A stretch of DNA of 64,000 bases, taken from contig NZ_JAPNJW010000001.1 of the NCBI RefSeq assembly GCF_026626745.1, positions 5,750,001-5,814,000 on the forward strand, in the 5' to 3' direction. Position 1 is the stretch's first letter; every line of letters starts with the position of its first letter. The position numbers and the translations under genes were made by a program. The notes beneath the pieces were generated by a model. The model was not told the origin of the DNA and did not search any database. It was given only the letters and a program-made list of their open reading frames with translations. Below, one piece after another: positions 43,941 to 53,731 of this stretch. This DNA comes from Nannocystis sp. RBIL2. GTDB taxonomy: Bacteria; Myxococcota_A; Polyangia; Nannocystales; Nannocystaceae.

Positions 43941-44787
43941 AGCCTGCGCGCTCCGACTAGTCGGGGCACGGGCACGGGCGCGACGGGCGAGGGATACTCT
44001 GTGGCCCCGCTCATCGCGACGGTCTGCACTCCTCCATGCGATGACGCTCGTCGCGTCCGTGCCCGTGCCCCGGCTGGTTCGACGTCCTGTCCACATCGAC
44101 ATGTCCTGAAAGTCAGAATCATTCGCTCGGTTCGCCTCGGCGAACCCTCGCTTCCTCTCGCCTCGGGAGACCGCGACCGGCGCGCAGCGCTCGGCGAGCG
44201 TCCCTCCTTCACCTCGCACCGACGACAAGAAGGCGCCGGTTCGCGGTCCTCCGAGCTCTTCGCCTGACTCCGAGCGCATCCGTCTCGCGGCTCACGTCGC
44301 TCTCGCGCAACAGCTCGACACGGCTCGCTCCCCTCGGCCTTTCGCAAGCGCACCGACTCGCACCCACTTCCCGAACCCCTCACTCGCACGGGGCTTCTCG
44401 GCACCCGCTACCAAACTCCCTCCCACCTTGCGCTCGCGCGACCATCTCACTCGCACGCGGCTTCTCGTTATCCGCATCCAATCCTCCGCGCTTGCCCACG
44501 CCCCGACGTCTCACTCGCACGCGGCGTCACAACACTCGCGCCCCATCACCGTGCCTACCTGCAACCCGTCCCCGAGGTTCTCTCGCCCTCGGCATCTCGA
44601 CAAGCACGCCCACTCGCCCTCGCCCACCTGCAATCCTCCCCGACAATCTCATTCGCCCACCGCTCCTCGGCGACCGCGTCCGATCGCCTTGCAAGGCCGC
44701 GCCCGCGAGTTCCGCTCCTTCGCCGGGCTCGCGCGGCTCCTGGCGGCCGCGTGCATGTCGTGCCGGGACGGGTTAAGGTTCCGGGGC
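43941..44787. other. 847-bp gap: pyrimidine-rich degenerate repeats, no supported gene
   Basis: A dyad-family element lies at 44087-44110 (CTGTCCACATCGACATGTCC). From about 44380 to 44640 the plus strand is strongly C/T-rich, with repeats of CACTCGCACGCGGCTTCTCG-like units at 44384, 44446 and 44512, about 63-66 bp apart. The 445-codon frame crossing this stretch has Ser/His/Pro/Arg-rich sequence without features until the lipoprotein signal at 44788. Confidence 0.6.
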
Positions 44788-45765
44788 GTGCGTTCGCGTC
44801 TCCTCGCTCCCGTCTTCGCCGCGCTTCTCGCCGCTGCCGCGGCAGGGTGCCGTCCGCCCGAGATCCTCCCGCCCTACGCGACCGGTCAGGCGCCCAAACC
44901 CGACGCCTTGCTGGGCGCAGCGGCGCCGAAGATCTCCGCTTTGCAGGTCCCTGTCGCCAAGATCCGGATCGGTCGCGCCCCGAGCGGGAATTTGATGTTC
45001 CTGGCCCAAAAGCCAGGCCGCTTCTCCGGGCAGATCCAGATCGCCGGTCACGAGTTCGTGTCCCTCGCCTTCAACGAGCGCGGCTACACCCTGCGCAACG
45101 TCGCCGCCGACAACCTGCCGACTGGCTTCTTCGCCGGGCCGCCGGCCGACTGCGCGATCCAGCGGCTGCTCGGGGTGCCGTTCGCCGCGCGCGAGCTGGT
45201 CTCGCTGGTGCTCGGCGGAGCGCCGGTGCTCGCTCCGCCCTACGAGGTCGTGGCGCAGTCCTGGGATCCCCGCCACGGTCACGAGGTCCTGCGCCTGCGC
45301 GCCCCCGGCTACGAACAGGAGCTGCGCTTTGCCTTCGTCGACGGCGTGTGGTGGCCCGCCGGCGGCACTTTGTGGCAACGCCGGTCCGACGGCGAGCTCG
45401 CGCGCATGTGGTCGCTCCTGCACGAGGATCTGCACCCGGTCGACGGCACGGTGTTGCCGCGTCGCACCCGCTTGGCCGGCCCCAGCACGCGCCGACAGGA
45501 CCTCGTCATCATCAGGTACGGCGCCCAGACCGTCGATCCCGCGCTCGGGGGCAGCTCTGTTGCCGCGGGTGACGACGACGCCGGCTGGGAGGACGAGGAC
45601 ACGGCCAGCCCTCCGTCGGACGGCGAGGGTGACGATGGCGACGCGAACCCGCCACCTGTCCCTGCGGACACACCCGCCGCGACCTCGCCCGCCGAGGCAG
45701 CCATTCCTCCGCAGTTCACGCTCGACGGCGCCGGTCTCGCTCCGCGCGGCGAACTCTGTCGCTGA
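44788..45765 (+). CDS. Lipoprotein, LolB/DUF4292-like
   Basis: 325 residues from the GTG at 44788, directly before the signal peptide RSRLLAPVFAALLAAAAAGC with Cys at about 21; an ATG at 44755 is the alternative. The mature part begins with a beta-strand array (LQVPVAKIRIGRAPSGNLMF, then GRFSGQIQIAGHEFVSLAF) and a LGVPFAARELVSLVLGG motif, resembling LolB-like lipoproteins of Myxococcota. The C-terminal 65 residues are acidic and Pro/Ala-rich. The function may be outer-membrane lipoprotein handling, but this is a pattern match only. The last 148 bp, including the stop, are duplicated downstream. Confidence 0.75.
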   Translation: MRSRLLAPVFAALLAAAAAGCRPPEILPPYATGQAPKPDALLGAAAPKISALQVPVAKIRIGRAPSGNLMFLAQKPGRFSGQIQIAGHEFVSLAFNERGYTLRNVAADNLPTGFFAGPPADCAIQRLLGVPFAARELVSLVLGGAPVLAPPYEVVAQSWDPRHGHEVLRLRAPGYEQELRFAFVDGVWWPAGGTLWQRRSDGELARMWSLLHEDLHPVDGTVLPRRTRLAGPSTRRQDLVIIRYGAQTVDPALGGSSVAAGDDDAGWEDEDTASPPSDGEGDDGDANPPPVPADTPAATSPAEAAIPPQFTLDGAGLAPRGELCR

Positions 45766-45915
45766 AGGACGGCGAGGGCGACGCGAGTCCACCACCTGTC
45801 CCCGGGGACATACCCGCCGTGATCCCGCCCGCACCCGCCGAGGCGGCCATTCCTCCGTGCTTCACGCTCTGCGCCGCCGGCCTCGCTCCGGCGCGACGAA
45901 CTCTGCCGCTGAATC
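45618..45915 (+). repeat. Tandem duplication of the lipoprotein gene's 3' end
   Basis: Copy 1 (45618-45766) is the gene's acidic C-terminal coding segment with its stop. Copy 2 (45767-45915) repeats the same blocks in order: GGACGGCGAGGG, CCACCTGTCCC, CCGCCGAGGC, GCCATTCCTCCG, TTCACGCTC, CTCGCTCCG and GAACTCTG, then CGCTGA. It has scattered substitutions and small indels. The period is about 149 bp. Confidence 0.9.
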
Positions 45916-45995
45916 CGAGCACGCACGACATCGCGAACGGCGAAGGTTCGACCTACCCGTCGCATTCCGCATGAGCTGCGGAAGGTGTCGCCAGT

Positions 45996-46065
45996 AGCAT
46001 GTCCCGAAGGACATGCCTCAATGCTCATGCCCCACAGGACATGCTCCTAGGAGCATGTCCTGCAG
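45996..46065. repeat. Dyad-family array between convergent genes
   Basis: GCATGTCC-CGAA-GGACATGC is a perfect 8-bp hairpin (45998-46017). It is followed by ATGCTCATGCCCCACAGGAC, ATGCTCCTAGGAGCAT (perfect palindrome) and ATGTCCTGCAG. Five CATG cores lie in 70 bp. It marks the end of the outer-membrane protein gene on the minus strand. Confidence 0.8.
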
Positions 46066-46070
46066 CTCCG

Positions 46071-47261
<1,191 letters not shown>

Positions 47262-47456
47262 GACCTCTACTATACGCAGATCGCGTCGCGCGCGGCAAAA
47301 CTGCTGCCGTCTTCAAGCCCCAACCCAAGCGCGATTTCGCACACTCTCCAGCGCGCTCTTCACGCTCGTCGGCAAACCGGCAAATCGCAGTTCTCGATCT
47401 CGCCTGACCCCGGCGACATGGCCTTTGCGCCCGGCGGCTCGCCGGCCAGCGACGCG

Positions 47457-48212
47457 TCAGCGCGACAGGACCGCGCGCGCCTGCTCGTCCGGTTCGTCGA
47501 GGAACTCGCGGACGGCGGCATAGAACGGCTGCGCGATGACCAGCGAAGAATGACCGCCCGGTAACACGACGTAGTCGTGCTCGCGGTCGACGCCCTCGAT
47601 CGGCCCGGGATCGGGGCACAGCGCGTCGGCGTCGGCGTGGATCTGCCGCAGCCGCACGCCCGCCGGCAGCGGAGCGGCGCGCAGCTCCTTGATGAACCGG
47701 CTGCCCGGTCGGACCTGCCACACCGAGGCGCTGACGAGCCCGACGGTGGCCACGCCCGCGAGCGACATCCACGTCCCGCCGAGCGGCGTGCCCATCAACG
47801 CCAACCGCCGCACGTGCCGGTGCGCCTGCAGGAACTTCACCGCGTGCAGGGCCACGAGCCCGCCCATGCTGAAGCCGACCACGTCGACCCGATCGATCTC
47901 GAGGCTCTCCGTCAGCCCGCGCAGCTTGACCGCCAGCTCCTCGGCCGAGCGGCTCAGCGAGCCGAGCTGGAGCATCCCGTGGTGGTAGCTGAACACCACC
48001 TTGCCGTCCGACTGCAGCCGCCGGGTCAGCGGCAACATCGTGCCACGCGTGCCGAGGAAGCCGTGCACCAGCACCACCGGCCGGCTGCCGGGTTCGACCC
48101 AGGACATGTCTCCGGCGACACGATTGCCGCGCAGGAGGTGACGGGCGTAGCCGAAGCCGTGGCTGATCGTCTCCGTCGCGTGCTGGATCATCCCTCGCTG
48201 TCGCTTCGCCAC
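47457..48212 (-). CDS. Alpha/beta hydrolase, triacylglycerol-lipase-like
   Basis: 251 residues. The oxyanion-hole motif VLVHGFLGTRG is at about 47-57. The nucleophile elbow GFSMGG is at about 113-118 and the His in LPGGHSSLV near 222. The acid is probably the Asp in HADADALCPDP. No signal peptide is evident, so it may be cytoplasmic. The segment DMSWVEPG overlaps a dyad-family word (GGACATGTC at 48102). It lies upstream of the outer-membrane protein gene on the same strand with a gap of 195 bp and follows the TPR gene convergently in order. Confidence 0.88.
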   Translation of the reverse strand: MAKRQRGMIQHATETISHGFGYARHLLRGNRVAGDMSWVEPGSRPVVLVHGFLGTRGTMLPLTRRLQSDGKVVFSYHHGMLQLGSLSRSAEELAVKLRGLTESLEIDRVDVVGFSMGGLVALHAVKFLQAHRHVRRLALMGTPLGGTWMSLAGVATVGLVSASVWQVRPGSRFIKELRAAPLPAGVRLRQIHADADALCPDPGPIEGVDREHDYVVLPGGHSSLVIAQPFYAAVREFLDEPDEQARAVLSR

Positions 48213-48301
48213 TGCTTCCTACCTTAGCAGCACGAGGGGGCCGGGTCGCAAGACTCGGCGCCGCACGCGGTGGGTCGTACACGTGTCCGGAGGCCCGGGG
48301 G

Positions 48302-49150
48302 TCAGCGCGTGCGATCGGAGCGTGACAGAGCCAGCGCGGGCGTCGGCGACTCGGGCAGCATGCCGCGGAACAGCTCGTCGCGACCGCCGGTCCCGAGCGC
48401 GAGGCAGCGGGCGCGTGCCTCGCTGGCCAGGCGCGTGCCGGGGAACGACTGCATCGCCTGCTCGTAGCGCGCGACGGCATGCCGGCGCTCGCCGATCTGC
48501 TCGTACGCCTGCCCGAGGTGGAACAGGTAAACCACGCGCGCCGGGTTGTAGCCGAGCGACTCGAGCCCGTGCTCGAGCAGCGCGGCCGCCTCGCGTGCGC
48601 GACCCATGCGCGCGAGGCAGAGGCCCTCGAGCGCGTTCCAGGCCTGGGCCACGGTCGGCTGGTAGGCCGGCGGGACGAAGCGGAGGCAGGCGTCGCGGTC
48701 GCCGCGGATCCTCGCCAGGCGCTCGGCCGAGGCCGGCTCGGCGAGGCAGGCGATCTCGTGCCGACCGAAGGCCGCGAGCGCGTGCAAGTGCGGCGACAGC
48801 TTGGTCGACTGCTCGTCGTAGAGCGCGCCGGCCTCCTCAAGCCGCCACTCCGCCACCAGCAGCCCGCCGAGCTGCGCGCGTGCCAGCCACTGGCGCTCCA
48901 CGCTCACCGCCTCGCCCGCGGCCGCCAGCGCGAGCTCGCGCCGCAGGTGTTGCTCGATCTCTCGGTGGCGTCCGGTCGCGATCGCGCGGCGCAGCACCTC
49001 CGCCTCGAGCATCGCTCGCCGTCGCCGGTCGCGCCCGACCAGCCACGCGCCGAACGACATGCTGAACACGAGGGCCGCCAACACCGTGACCTCGCCGGAG
49101 CAGCCGGGGAGCAGCACGAGGGTCGGCAGGAGGGTCCACGCGTCGCGCAC
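48302..49150 (-). CDS. Membrane-anchored TPR-like protein
   Basis: About 282 residues from the GTG at 49150. The frame is open to an ATG at 49258, but that start would overlap the divergent gene starting at 49250, and the extra 36 residues are Arg/Lys-rich. The N-terminus has a hydrophobic anchor (LLPTLVLLPGC, then VLAALVFSMSFGAWLVG). The rest is alpha-helical with TPR-like pairs: QWLARAQLGGLLVAEWRLEE, then WNALEGLCLARMGRAREAAALLEHGL, then YLFHLGQAYEQIGERRHAVARYEQAM. A scaffold role is likely; nothing more can be said. Confidence 0.7.
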   Translation of the reverse strand: MRDAWTLLPTLVLLPGCSGEVTVLAALVFSMSFGAWLVGRDRRRRAMLEAEVLRRAIATGRHREIEQHLRRELALAAAGEAVSVERQWLARAQLGGLLVAEWRLEEAGALYDEQSTKLSPHLHALAAFGRHEIACLAEPASAERLARIRGDRDACLRFVPPAYQPTVAQAWNALEGLCLARMGRAREAAALLEHGLESLGYNPARVVYLFHLGQAYEQIGERRHAVARYEQAMQSFPGTRLASEARARCLALGTGGRDELFRGMLPESPTPALALSRSDRTR

Positions 49151-49249
49151 CTCTTCACCATAGCGCGACGCGACCGCCTGGCGTGAGCGTGCGAATTTTT
49201 TTGCTCGCCGTGCAAAAGAAGGCCGGCTCGCATCGACCTCAGGGGGACC

Positions 49250-50890
49250 ATGTCGCACGTCCTGCCTGATTTTGCCTCACGACCTCGCCGGTCGGCGCAG
49301 CTCTCGGCTCGCGCGCCCGCACTCGCCGCCGGCCCCTCCCTGCTCGCAGTCGTCCCTCCGCCCGCATCGGTGAATGCGCGAGCCCCGGCCGCCCGGGCTG
49401 CTCGCGCGCCGAGATCGTCTGCACGCGTCCGCCTGCCCGGCCTCGCGCGACCGCCCGCGGCGCACTCCCTCCGGGCCCGCCTGCCCGCCGCCGGCACCAC
49501 TGCCCTCGCGTCCGCGCCTGCGCTCGCCCGACGAAACGTGACGACCTCGCAAGCTCCCGCGAGCTCCCCGACAGGCCGCGCGAACCCACGAGCCTCGTCC
49601 TCGCCAGCTCCCGCCGCGAGCTCCCCGTCGATCCCGGTGGCGACCAACGGCACGAGTCCACGAACCTCGTCCACACGCACTCGGGTCACGAGCGCCCGAT
49701 CGACACCGGCGAAGCCACGACCTCCGAGGTCGCCCCGCGCCACGGCGCCCCAGTCACCCGCCGCCGAGTCACCTCCGAGGTCGCCCCTCGCCACCGCGCC
49801 CCAGTCACTGACCGCGAAGTTGCGACCGCCGAGGCCGCCCGTCTCCCTCGCCATCGCTCCTGAGTCACCCGCCGAGTCATCACCTCCGAGATCGTCTCTC
49901 TCCGCCGCTCCCCAATCACCCGCTGCGAAGGCGCGACCGCCGAGGCCGCCCGTCTCCCTCGCCACCGCTCCTCAATCCCCCGCCGAGTCATCACCTCCGA
50001 AGTCGACCCTCACCACCGCTCCCCGATCACTCGCCCCGAAGCCACCACCGCCGAGGCCGCCCGTCTCCCTCGCGACCGCTCCTCAATCCCCCGCCGCGAA
50101 CTCGCCCCCGCCTGCGCGTCCCTCCGCGCCCGCGGCCGATCTGCGCCCGCCCGCGCCGACCCCGGCCTACCGGACCGGCACGAGGGCCATCATCGCCGCG
50201 ACGCAGCATCGGTCCGTCACCCGCGACTGCGCAGTGCCGGCGCTCCGGTCCTTGCTGGTCGACCCCGGCGAGTGCGTCCGCCACCCCGGCGCGCTCGCCC
50301 GCGAGCTCGCCCCCGGCCTGTGCGAGCTCGTCGCCTGCGCCGTGCCGGACGGCCGGATCGAGATCCCCGACCGCCGCGAGCTCGCGGCCACCGGGCTCGG
50401 CCCAGCTGGCCTGTTCCATCGCGCGCGCCTCGGCACCTGCAGCGAGCGCCTCGAGTTCGCGCTCGCCGCTCCCGTTCCGGGTGTCCATGCGTACATGCTC
50501 GGAGGGCCAGGTCGGGTCGACACCACCGCCGCGGTGCTCGAGCTCGAGGCGCTGCTCGGACAGCCGCCGGGCCCTGTTGGCACCGTCGTCGCCTTCCCGG
50601 CTCGCGGCACCGCCCTGTTCATCGCCCCGGGCGCGCGACGATTGCGGCGCTCGCTGGTCGCCTGGGGCCTGCGACAGTTCTGGTGCGCCGAGCCCGAGGC
50701 CGCCCCGCTCAACCTCGGCGACACCCTCCGCTTCATGGCCGGCTGGGCGCGCGACGCCTATCGCACCCTCCCCGGCCCGGTCTCGCCGCTGCTCTACTGG
50801 CACCATCAGGGCAAGCTCAGCGTCCTCGGCGACCTCGGCCTCTCGCACCTGCCGAGGGAGCTGGCGCGGCTGGTCCTCGCCAGTACATGA
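49250..50890 (+). CDS. Protein with Pro/Ser/Ala-rich tandem-repeat N-terminus and a conserved-looking C-terminal domain, function unknown
   Basis: 546 residues; AGGGGGA precedes the ATG at 49250. Residues 1-160 are Ala/Pro/Arg/Ser-rich. Residues 160-290 are a tandem array of a 37-residue unit (PPRPPVSLATAPQSP, then AESSPP). From about 305 to 546 the sequence becomes a normal globular protein with Cys, Trp and hydrophobic patterning (TRDCAVPALRSLLVDPGECV, LGTCSERLEFALAAPVPG, MAGWARDAYRTL). No known family was recognised for that domain and no signal peptide is visible. The real start could be later, at about 50150, with the repeat region non-coding, but the frame stays open throughout and the ribosome site supports 49250. 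Confidence 0.6.
   Translation: MSHVLPDFASRPRRSAQLSARAPALAAGPSLLAVVPPPASVNARAPAARAARAPRSSARVRLPGLARPPAAHSLRARLPAAGTTALASAPALARRNVTTSQAPASSPTGRANPRASSSPAPAASSPSIPVATNGTSPRTSSTRTRVTSARSTPAKPRPPRSPRATAPQSPAAESPPRSPLATAPQSLTAKLRPPRPPVSLAIAPESPAESSPPRSSLSAAPQSPAAKARPPRPPVSLATAPQSPAESSPPKSTLTTAPRSLAPKPPPPRPPVSLATAPQSPAANSPPPARPSAPAADLRPPAPTPAYRTGTRAIIAATQHRSVTRDCAVPALRSLLVDPGECVRHPGALARELAPGLCELVACAVPDGRIEIPDRRELAATGLGPAGLFHRARLGTCSERLEFALAAPVPGVHAYMLGGPGRVDTTAAVLELEALLGQPPGPVGTVVAFPARGTALFIAPGARRLRRSLVAWGLRQFWCAEPEAAPLNLGDTLRFMAGWARDAYRTLPGPVSPLLYWHHQGKLSVLGDLGLSHLPRELARLVLAST
49726..50120 (+). repeat. Tandem repeat, 111-bp unit (37 codons)
   Basis: The block GAGGCCGCCCGTCTCCCTCG occurs at 49831, 49942 and 50053, exactly 111 bp apart. 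A diverged copy (GAGGTCGCCCC) starts at 49726. The unit length is a multiple of three and keeps the plus-strand frame open. Confidence 0.88.
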
Positions 50891-51010
50891 GCCACGGCGC
50901 TATTTTCATAACATGGTCGATAGAGCATGTCCCATTCACCATGCCGCGCCCCTTGCACGACATGTTTCATAAACCATGTCCTCTCCGCCATCCGGTGCGA
51001 CATGGCCACA
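50891..51010. repeat. Dense cluster of dyad-family half sites
   Basis: Seven CATG words occur in about 95 bp: AACATGG, GCATGTCC, CCATGCC, GACATGTTT, CCATGTCC, GACATGG and nearby variants. They are separated by AT-rich loops (TTTCATAAA). It fills the gap between the Pro-rich repeat gene and the radical SAM gene, so it could end one transcript and regulate the next. Confidence 0.75.
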
Positions 51011-51175
51011 GGCCGATCCACCCCTCGCCCGTTCGATTCATCGATTCTCCATCCGCCCTCTCTCACTCCCCGGCCCACCAGCGGCGGCCTCCCCGCCGCC
51101 CGCATTTGTCCCTGCAGCCGTCTCCGCAGCGCACGCCGCTGCCGCCGCGTCGCGCGCCTGCTACGCTCGCCGCTC

Positions 51176-52219
51176 ATGCCGCGTCCCATCGACAACCCGC
51201 CGAACCCGTGGCTGTCGACCCACGTCGAGTACTTCGGCGAGCCGCCGCCGGCCGGCCTCGAGGTGTTCGAGGAGGACGCGCGCAGCGTCGTCAGCACCAA
51301 CGACAGCCCCGACATCCCGTTTCGCTACAGCGTCAATCCGTACCGCGGCTGCTACCACGGCTGCGCCTATTGCTACGCCCGGCCGACCCACCAGTACCTC
51401 GGCTGGGGCGCCGGCACCGACTTCGAGCGCAAGATCGTCGCCAAGGTCAACGCCCCTGCCCTGCTGCGGCAGTTCCTCGCCCGCCCGAAGTGGACCCGCG
51501 AGCTCCTCGCCTTCAGCGGCGTCACCGACTGCTACCAGCCGCTCGAGGCCCACTACGGCCTCACGCGCGGCTGCCTGGAGGCGTGCCTCGAGTTCGCCAA
51601 CCCGGTCGGCATCATCACCAAGGGCCCGCTGGTCGCCCGCGACGTCGATCTCCTGGCCGAGCTGAACCGCCGCGCCGGCGCTTCGGTCACGATCAGCATC
51701 CCCTTCATCGACGACGCCATGGCCCGGCGGATCGAGCCCTCGGTCGCGCGGCCGTCGAAGCGGTTCCAGGCGCTCGCCACCCTGAGCGCCGCGGGGATCC
51801 GCACCGGCGTCGCAGTGGCCCCCGTGATCCCCGGCCTCAACGACAGCCAGATCCCCCAGATCCTCGCGCGCGCCCGCCAGTGCGGGGCGCAGAACGCCTT
51901 CCTCACCCTGCTGCGCCTCCCGGCCGAGGTCTTGCCGGTGTTCGAGAGCCGCCTCAAGGAGGCCGAGCCGCTGCGCCACGCGCATGTCCTCTCGGCCATC
52001 CGCGACGTCCGCCGCGGCGCCCTCAACAACGCCCAGTTCGGCCGGCGCATGGAGGGCGAGGGCCCGCGCTGGCAGGCCATCGAGCAGCTGTTCGAGCTGC
52101 ACGCCCGCCGCCTCGGCTTCAACACCGACCCGCCGCGCATGCCCGCCCAGGCGACGATGCGCGCCGAACCTGCCCCCAAGGCCAGGCCACAGCAGCGCTC
52201 GCTGTTCGGCGACGACTGA
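51176..52219 (+). CDS. Radical SAM protein, SplB / PA0069 family
   Basis: 347 residues from the ATG at 51176. The [4Fe-4S] motif is C59-x3-C63-x2-C66 (GCYHGCAYCYARP). Downstream landmarks typical of the PA0069 group are TDCYQPLEAHYGLTRGCLE, VGIITKGPLVARD, SIPFIDDAMARRIEP and PVIPGLND. Members are related to spore photoproduct lyase by fold, but this group lacks a proven substrate; a DNA-repair or nucleotide-related role is often assumed. The frame is open to 50927 without homology. The 3' end (CGCTCGCTGTTCGGCGACGA plus the stop) recurs downstream. Confidence 0.93.
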   Translation: MPRPIDNPPNPWLSTHVEYFGEPPPAGLEVFEEDARSVVSTNDSPDIPFRYSVNPYRGCYHGCAYCYARPTHQYLGWGAGTDFERKIVAKVNAPALLRQFLARPKWTRELLAFSGVTDCYQPLEAHYGLTRGCLEACLEFANPVGIITKGPLVARDVDLLAELNRRAGASVTISIPFIDDAMARRIEPSVARPSKRFQALATLSAAGIRTGVAVAPVIPGLNDSQIPQILARARQCGAQNAFLTLLRLPAEVLPVFESRLKEAEPLRHAHVLSAIRDVRRGALNNAQFGRRMEGEGPRWQAIEQLFELHARRLGFNTDPPRMPAQATMRAEPAPKARPQQRSLFGDD

Positions 52220-52543
52220 TTCTTTTTTCACACGACGACCGCATGTCGTCCAGCGCTCCCGGCCCTCCCTGCCGGAGCGCAGGTCCATCCGCCGCACCTG
52301 TCCCGAGCGCCAGGTCCTTCCAGCTCAGCGCGCCCGCTCGTCCTTCGAGCGACGGCTGCTTTTCTTGACGACGACCGCCCCTCGCCGGCCGATCCCGGCC
52401 GACCTGCCGCGGAGCGCAGGCCATTCGCGGCACCTATCCCGAGCGCCAGGTCGCTTCAGCTCGTTCTTCGGCGACGATTGATTGCGACCTGTCCCGAAGC
52501 GCAGGTGGCTTCTCGTCGCGCCTGTCCCGAGCGCCAGGTCGCG
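52220..52543. repeat. Degenerate copies of both neighbouring gene ends, no gene
   Basis: CTCGTTCTTCGGCGACGATT at 52461 echoes the radical SAM gene end at 52198. CCAGGTCCTTCCAGCTCAGC (52311) and CCAGGTCGCTTCAGCTCG (52446) echo CCAGGTCGCGTCAGCTCCAG at the end of the convergent methyltransferase gene. Between them are four ACCTGTCCCGAGCGCCAGGT-type hairpins (52297, 52433, 52489, 52521). Confidence 0.75.
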
Positions 52544-53731
52544 TCAGCTCCAGCGCGCGCGCACGATCCAGAAGCCGGGAGCCTCGACCGTCTCGATCTG
52601 CGCGCGCATGTCCTGCAGCACCTGCACCAGGCGGCCCGAGCGGTTGACCACGAACCACGCCTCCCCGCCCTCGCGCAGCCAGTGGGGCAATGGTTTGACC
52701 AGCGCCGCGAACGCCTCCGGGGGCGCGTGCGTGGGCGGGTTGACCAGCGCCAGCTCGACCGTCCCGCGCCACGGGTGGGCCGCGGGCAGCCCGTCCGACA
52801 GCAGCGCCTCGACGCGCTCGCAGCCGAGGCGGGCCGCGTTCTCGCGCACCAGGCTCGCGGCGATCACGTTGCTCTCGACCGCCAGCACATGTCCTTTCGG
52901 CCATCTCCTGGCCGCCCACAGCGCCAGCGGGCCGATGCCCGCCCCGAGGTCGATCACGCGGCGGGGCGTCGGCAGTTCGGCCGCGGCCAGCGCCGTCAGC
53001 AGCGCGCGCGTGCCGTCGTCGAGGTGCTTGCGGCAGAACACCCCGGGCGCCGACAGCAGCGGCACCTCGCCGAGCAGTGGTTCGGCGATCTCGTAGCGCA
53101 CCGCGAGCAGCTCGGCGGCCGCCTTCGCGTCGAAGCGGTCGGTCTTCTCGGCGGCCAGCAGGTGGTAGCCGCGGTCGCGCTCGATCGTCTCGCACGAGCC
53201 GAGCAGCGCGGCGATCGTGCGGGCCAGCGAGGGCGCCCCCTTGTCTTTGCGGACGGCGCACAGCAGGCGTCCGCCGGGCAGCAGGACCGAGGCTGCGAGG
53301 GCCAGGCAGGCCTCGGAGAAGTCCTTGCCGAGGTGCGCGCGCGGCCACACCGCGGCGGCGCGGAAGCGCGGGGTGGTGTCGACTGCCCACGGAGCCACCA
53401 GCGCCGCGGGTTCTTCCGCAGACTGCTCGCGGACATCGATGGCCCAGCGCGTGGCGCCCGGGCGCAGGCCGGGCAGCGGTCCGCCGTACACCAGCGCCAG
53501 CGCTTGCGGCGGCAGGTCTTTCACGGCTTGGGCGAGCAGGCGCACGCCCGGGTCCGAGGGATTAAAGAGGTTCTCGCCCTGCACTGCGCGGAGGGATAAC
53601 AGCGGGGCGCCTGGCGCGCAATTCAGCTCCTTGGCTTCGCCGTCGACGTCGCCTTCGCCCGCGTCAGTACACGCACGACGGTGACCCCCGCGAAACGCCC
53701 CTGGAGCGGCCCCTGAATGCGCGCCGGACAC
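52544..53731 (-). CDS. RsmC/RlmG-like class I methyltransferase
   Basis: Up to 395 residues; the GTG at 53731 is the longest start and the true one may be later, because the first 40 residues are low-complexity. The N-terminal half (to about 215) looks like the degenerate methyltransferase-like domain of RsmC/RlmG (GENLFNPSDPGVRLL, VLLPGGRLLCAVRKDKG). The C-terminal half is the active MTS domain with RRVIDLGAGIGPLALWAAR (SAM motif I) and NPPTH in place of the usual NPPFH/NPPY motif for exocyclic amine methylation. It probably modifies a guanine N2 in rRNA. It is convergent with the radical SAM gene. A dyad-family word (ACATGTCCTTTCGG at 52886) lies at the KGHVLAVE codons. Confidence 0.88.
   Translation of the reverse strand: MSGAHSGAAPGAFRGGHRRACTDAGEGDVDGEAKELNCAPGAPLLSLRAVQGENLFNPSDPGVRLLAQAVKDLPPQALALVYGGPLPGLRPGATRWAIDVREQSAEEPAALVAPWAVDTTPRFRAAAVWPRAHLGKDFSEACLALAASVLLPGGRLLCAVRKDKGAPSLARTIAALLGSCETIERDRGYHLLAAEKTDRFDAKAAAELLAVRYEIAEPLLGEVPLLSAPGVFCRKHLDDGTRALLTALAAAELPTPRRVIDLGAGIGPLALWAARRWPKGHVLAVESNVIAASLVRENAARLGCERVEALLSDGLPAAHPWRGTVELALVNPPTHAPPEAFAALVKPLPHWLREGGEAWFVVNRSGRLVQVLQDMRAQIETVEAPGFWIVRARWS

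Noticed and set aside
44428..44787. 120-codon extension upstream of the lipoprotein start
   Set aside because: Translates repeat DNA into Ser/His/Pro/Arg-rich sequence and would bury the lipoprotein signal peptide.
45996..46065. CRISPR-like array
   Set aside because: Arms are short palindromes with variable spacing and no uniform spacers, and no cas genes are present anywhere in the window.
48904..49965. 353-codon minus-strand frame across the Pro-rich repeats, with Gly/Asp/Ala repeats
   Set aside because: Overlaps both the TPR gene and the better supported plus-strand gene, and has no ribosome site or known domain. The repeat period keeps all frames open, so openness is not evidence.
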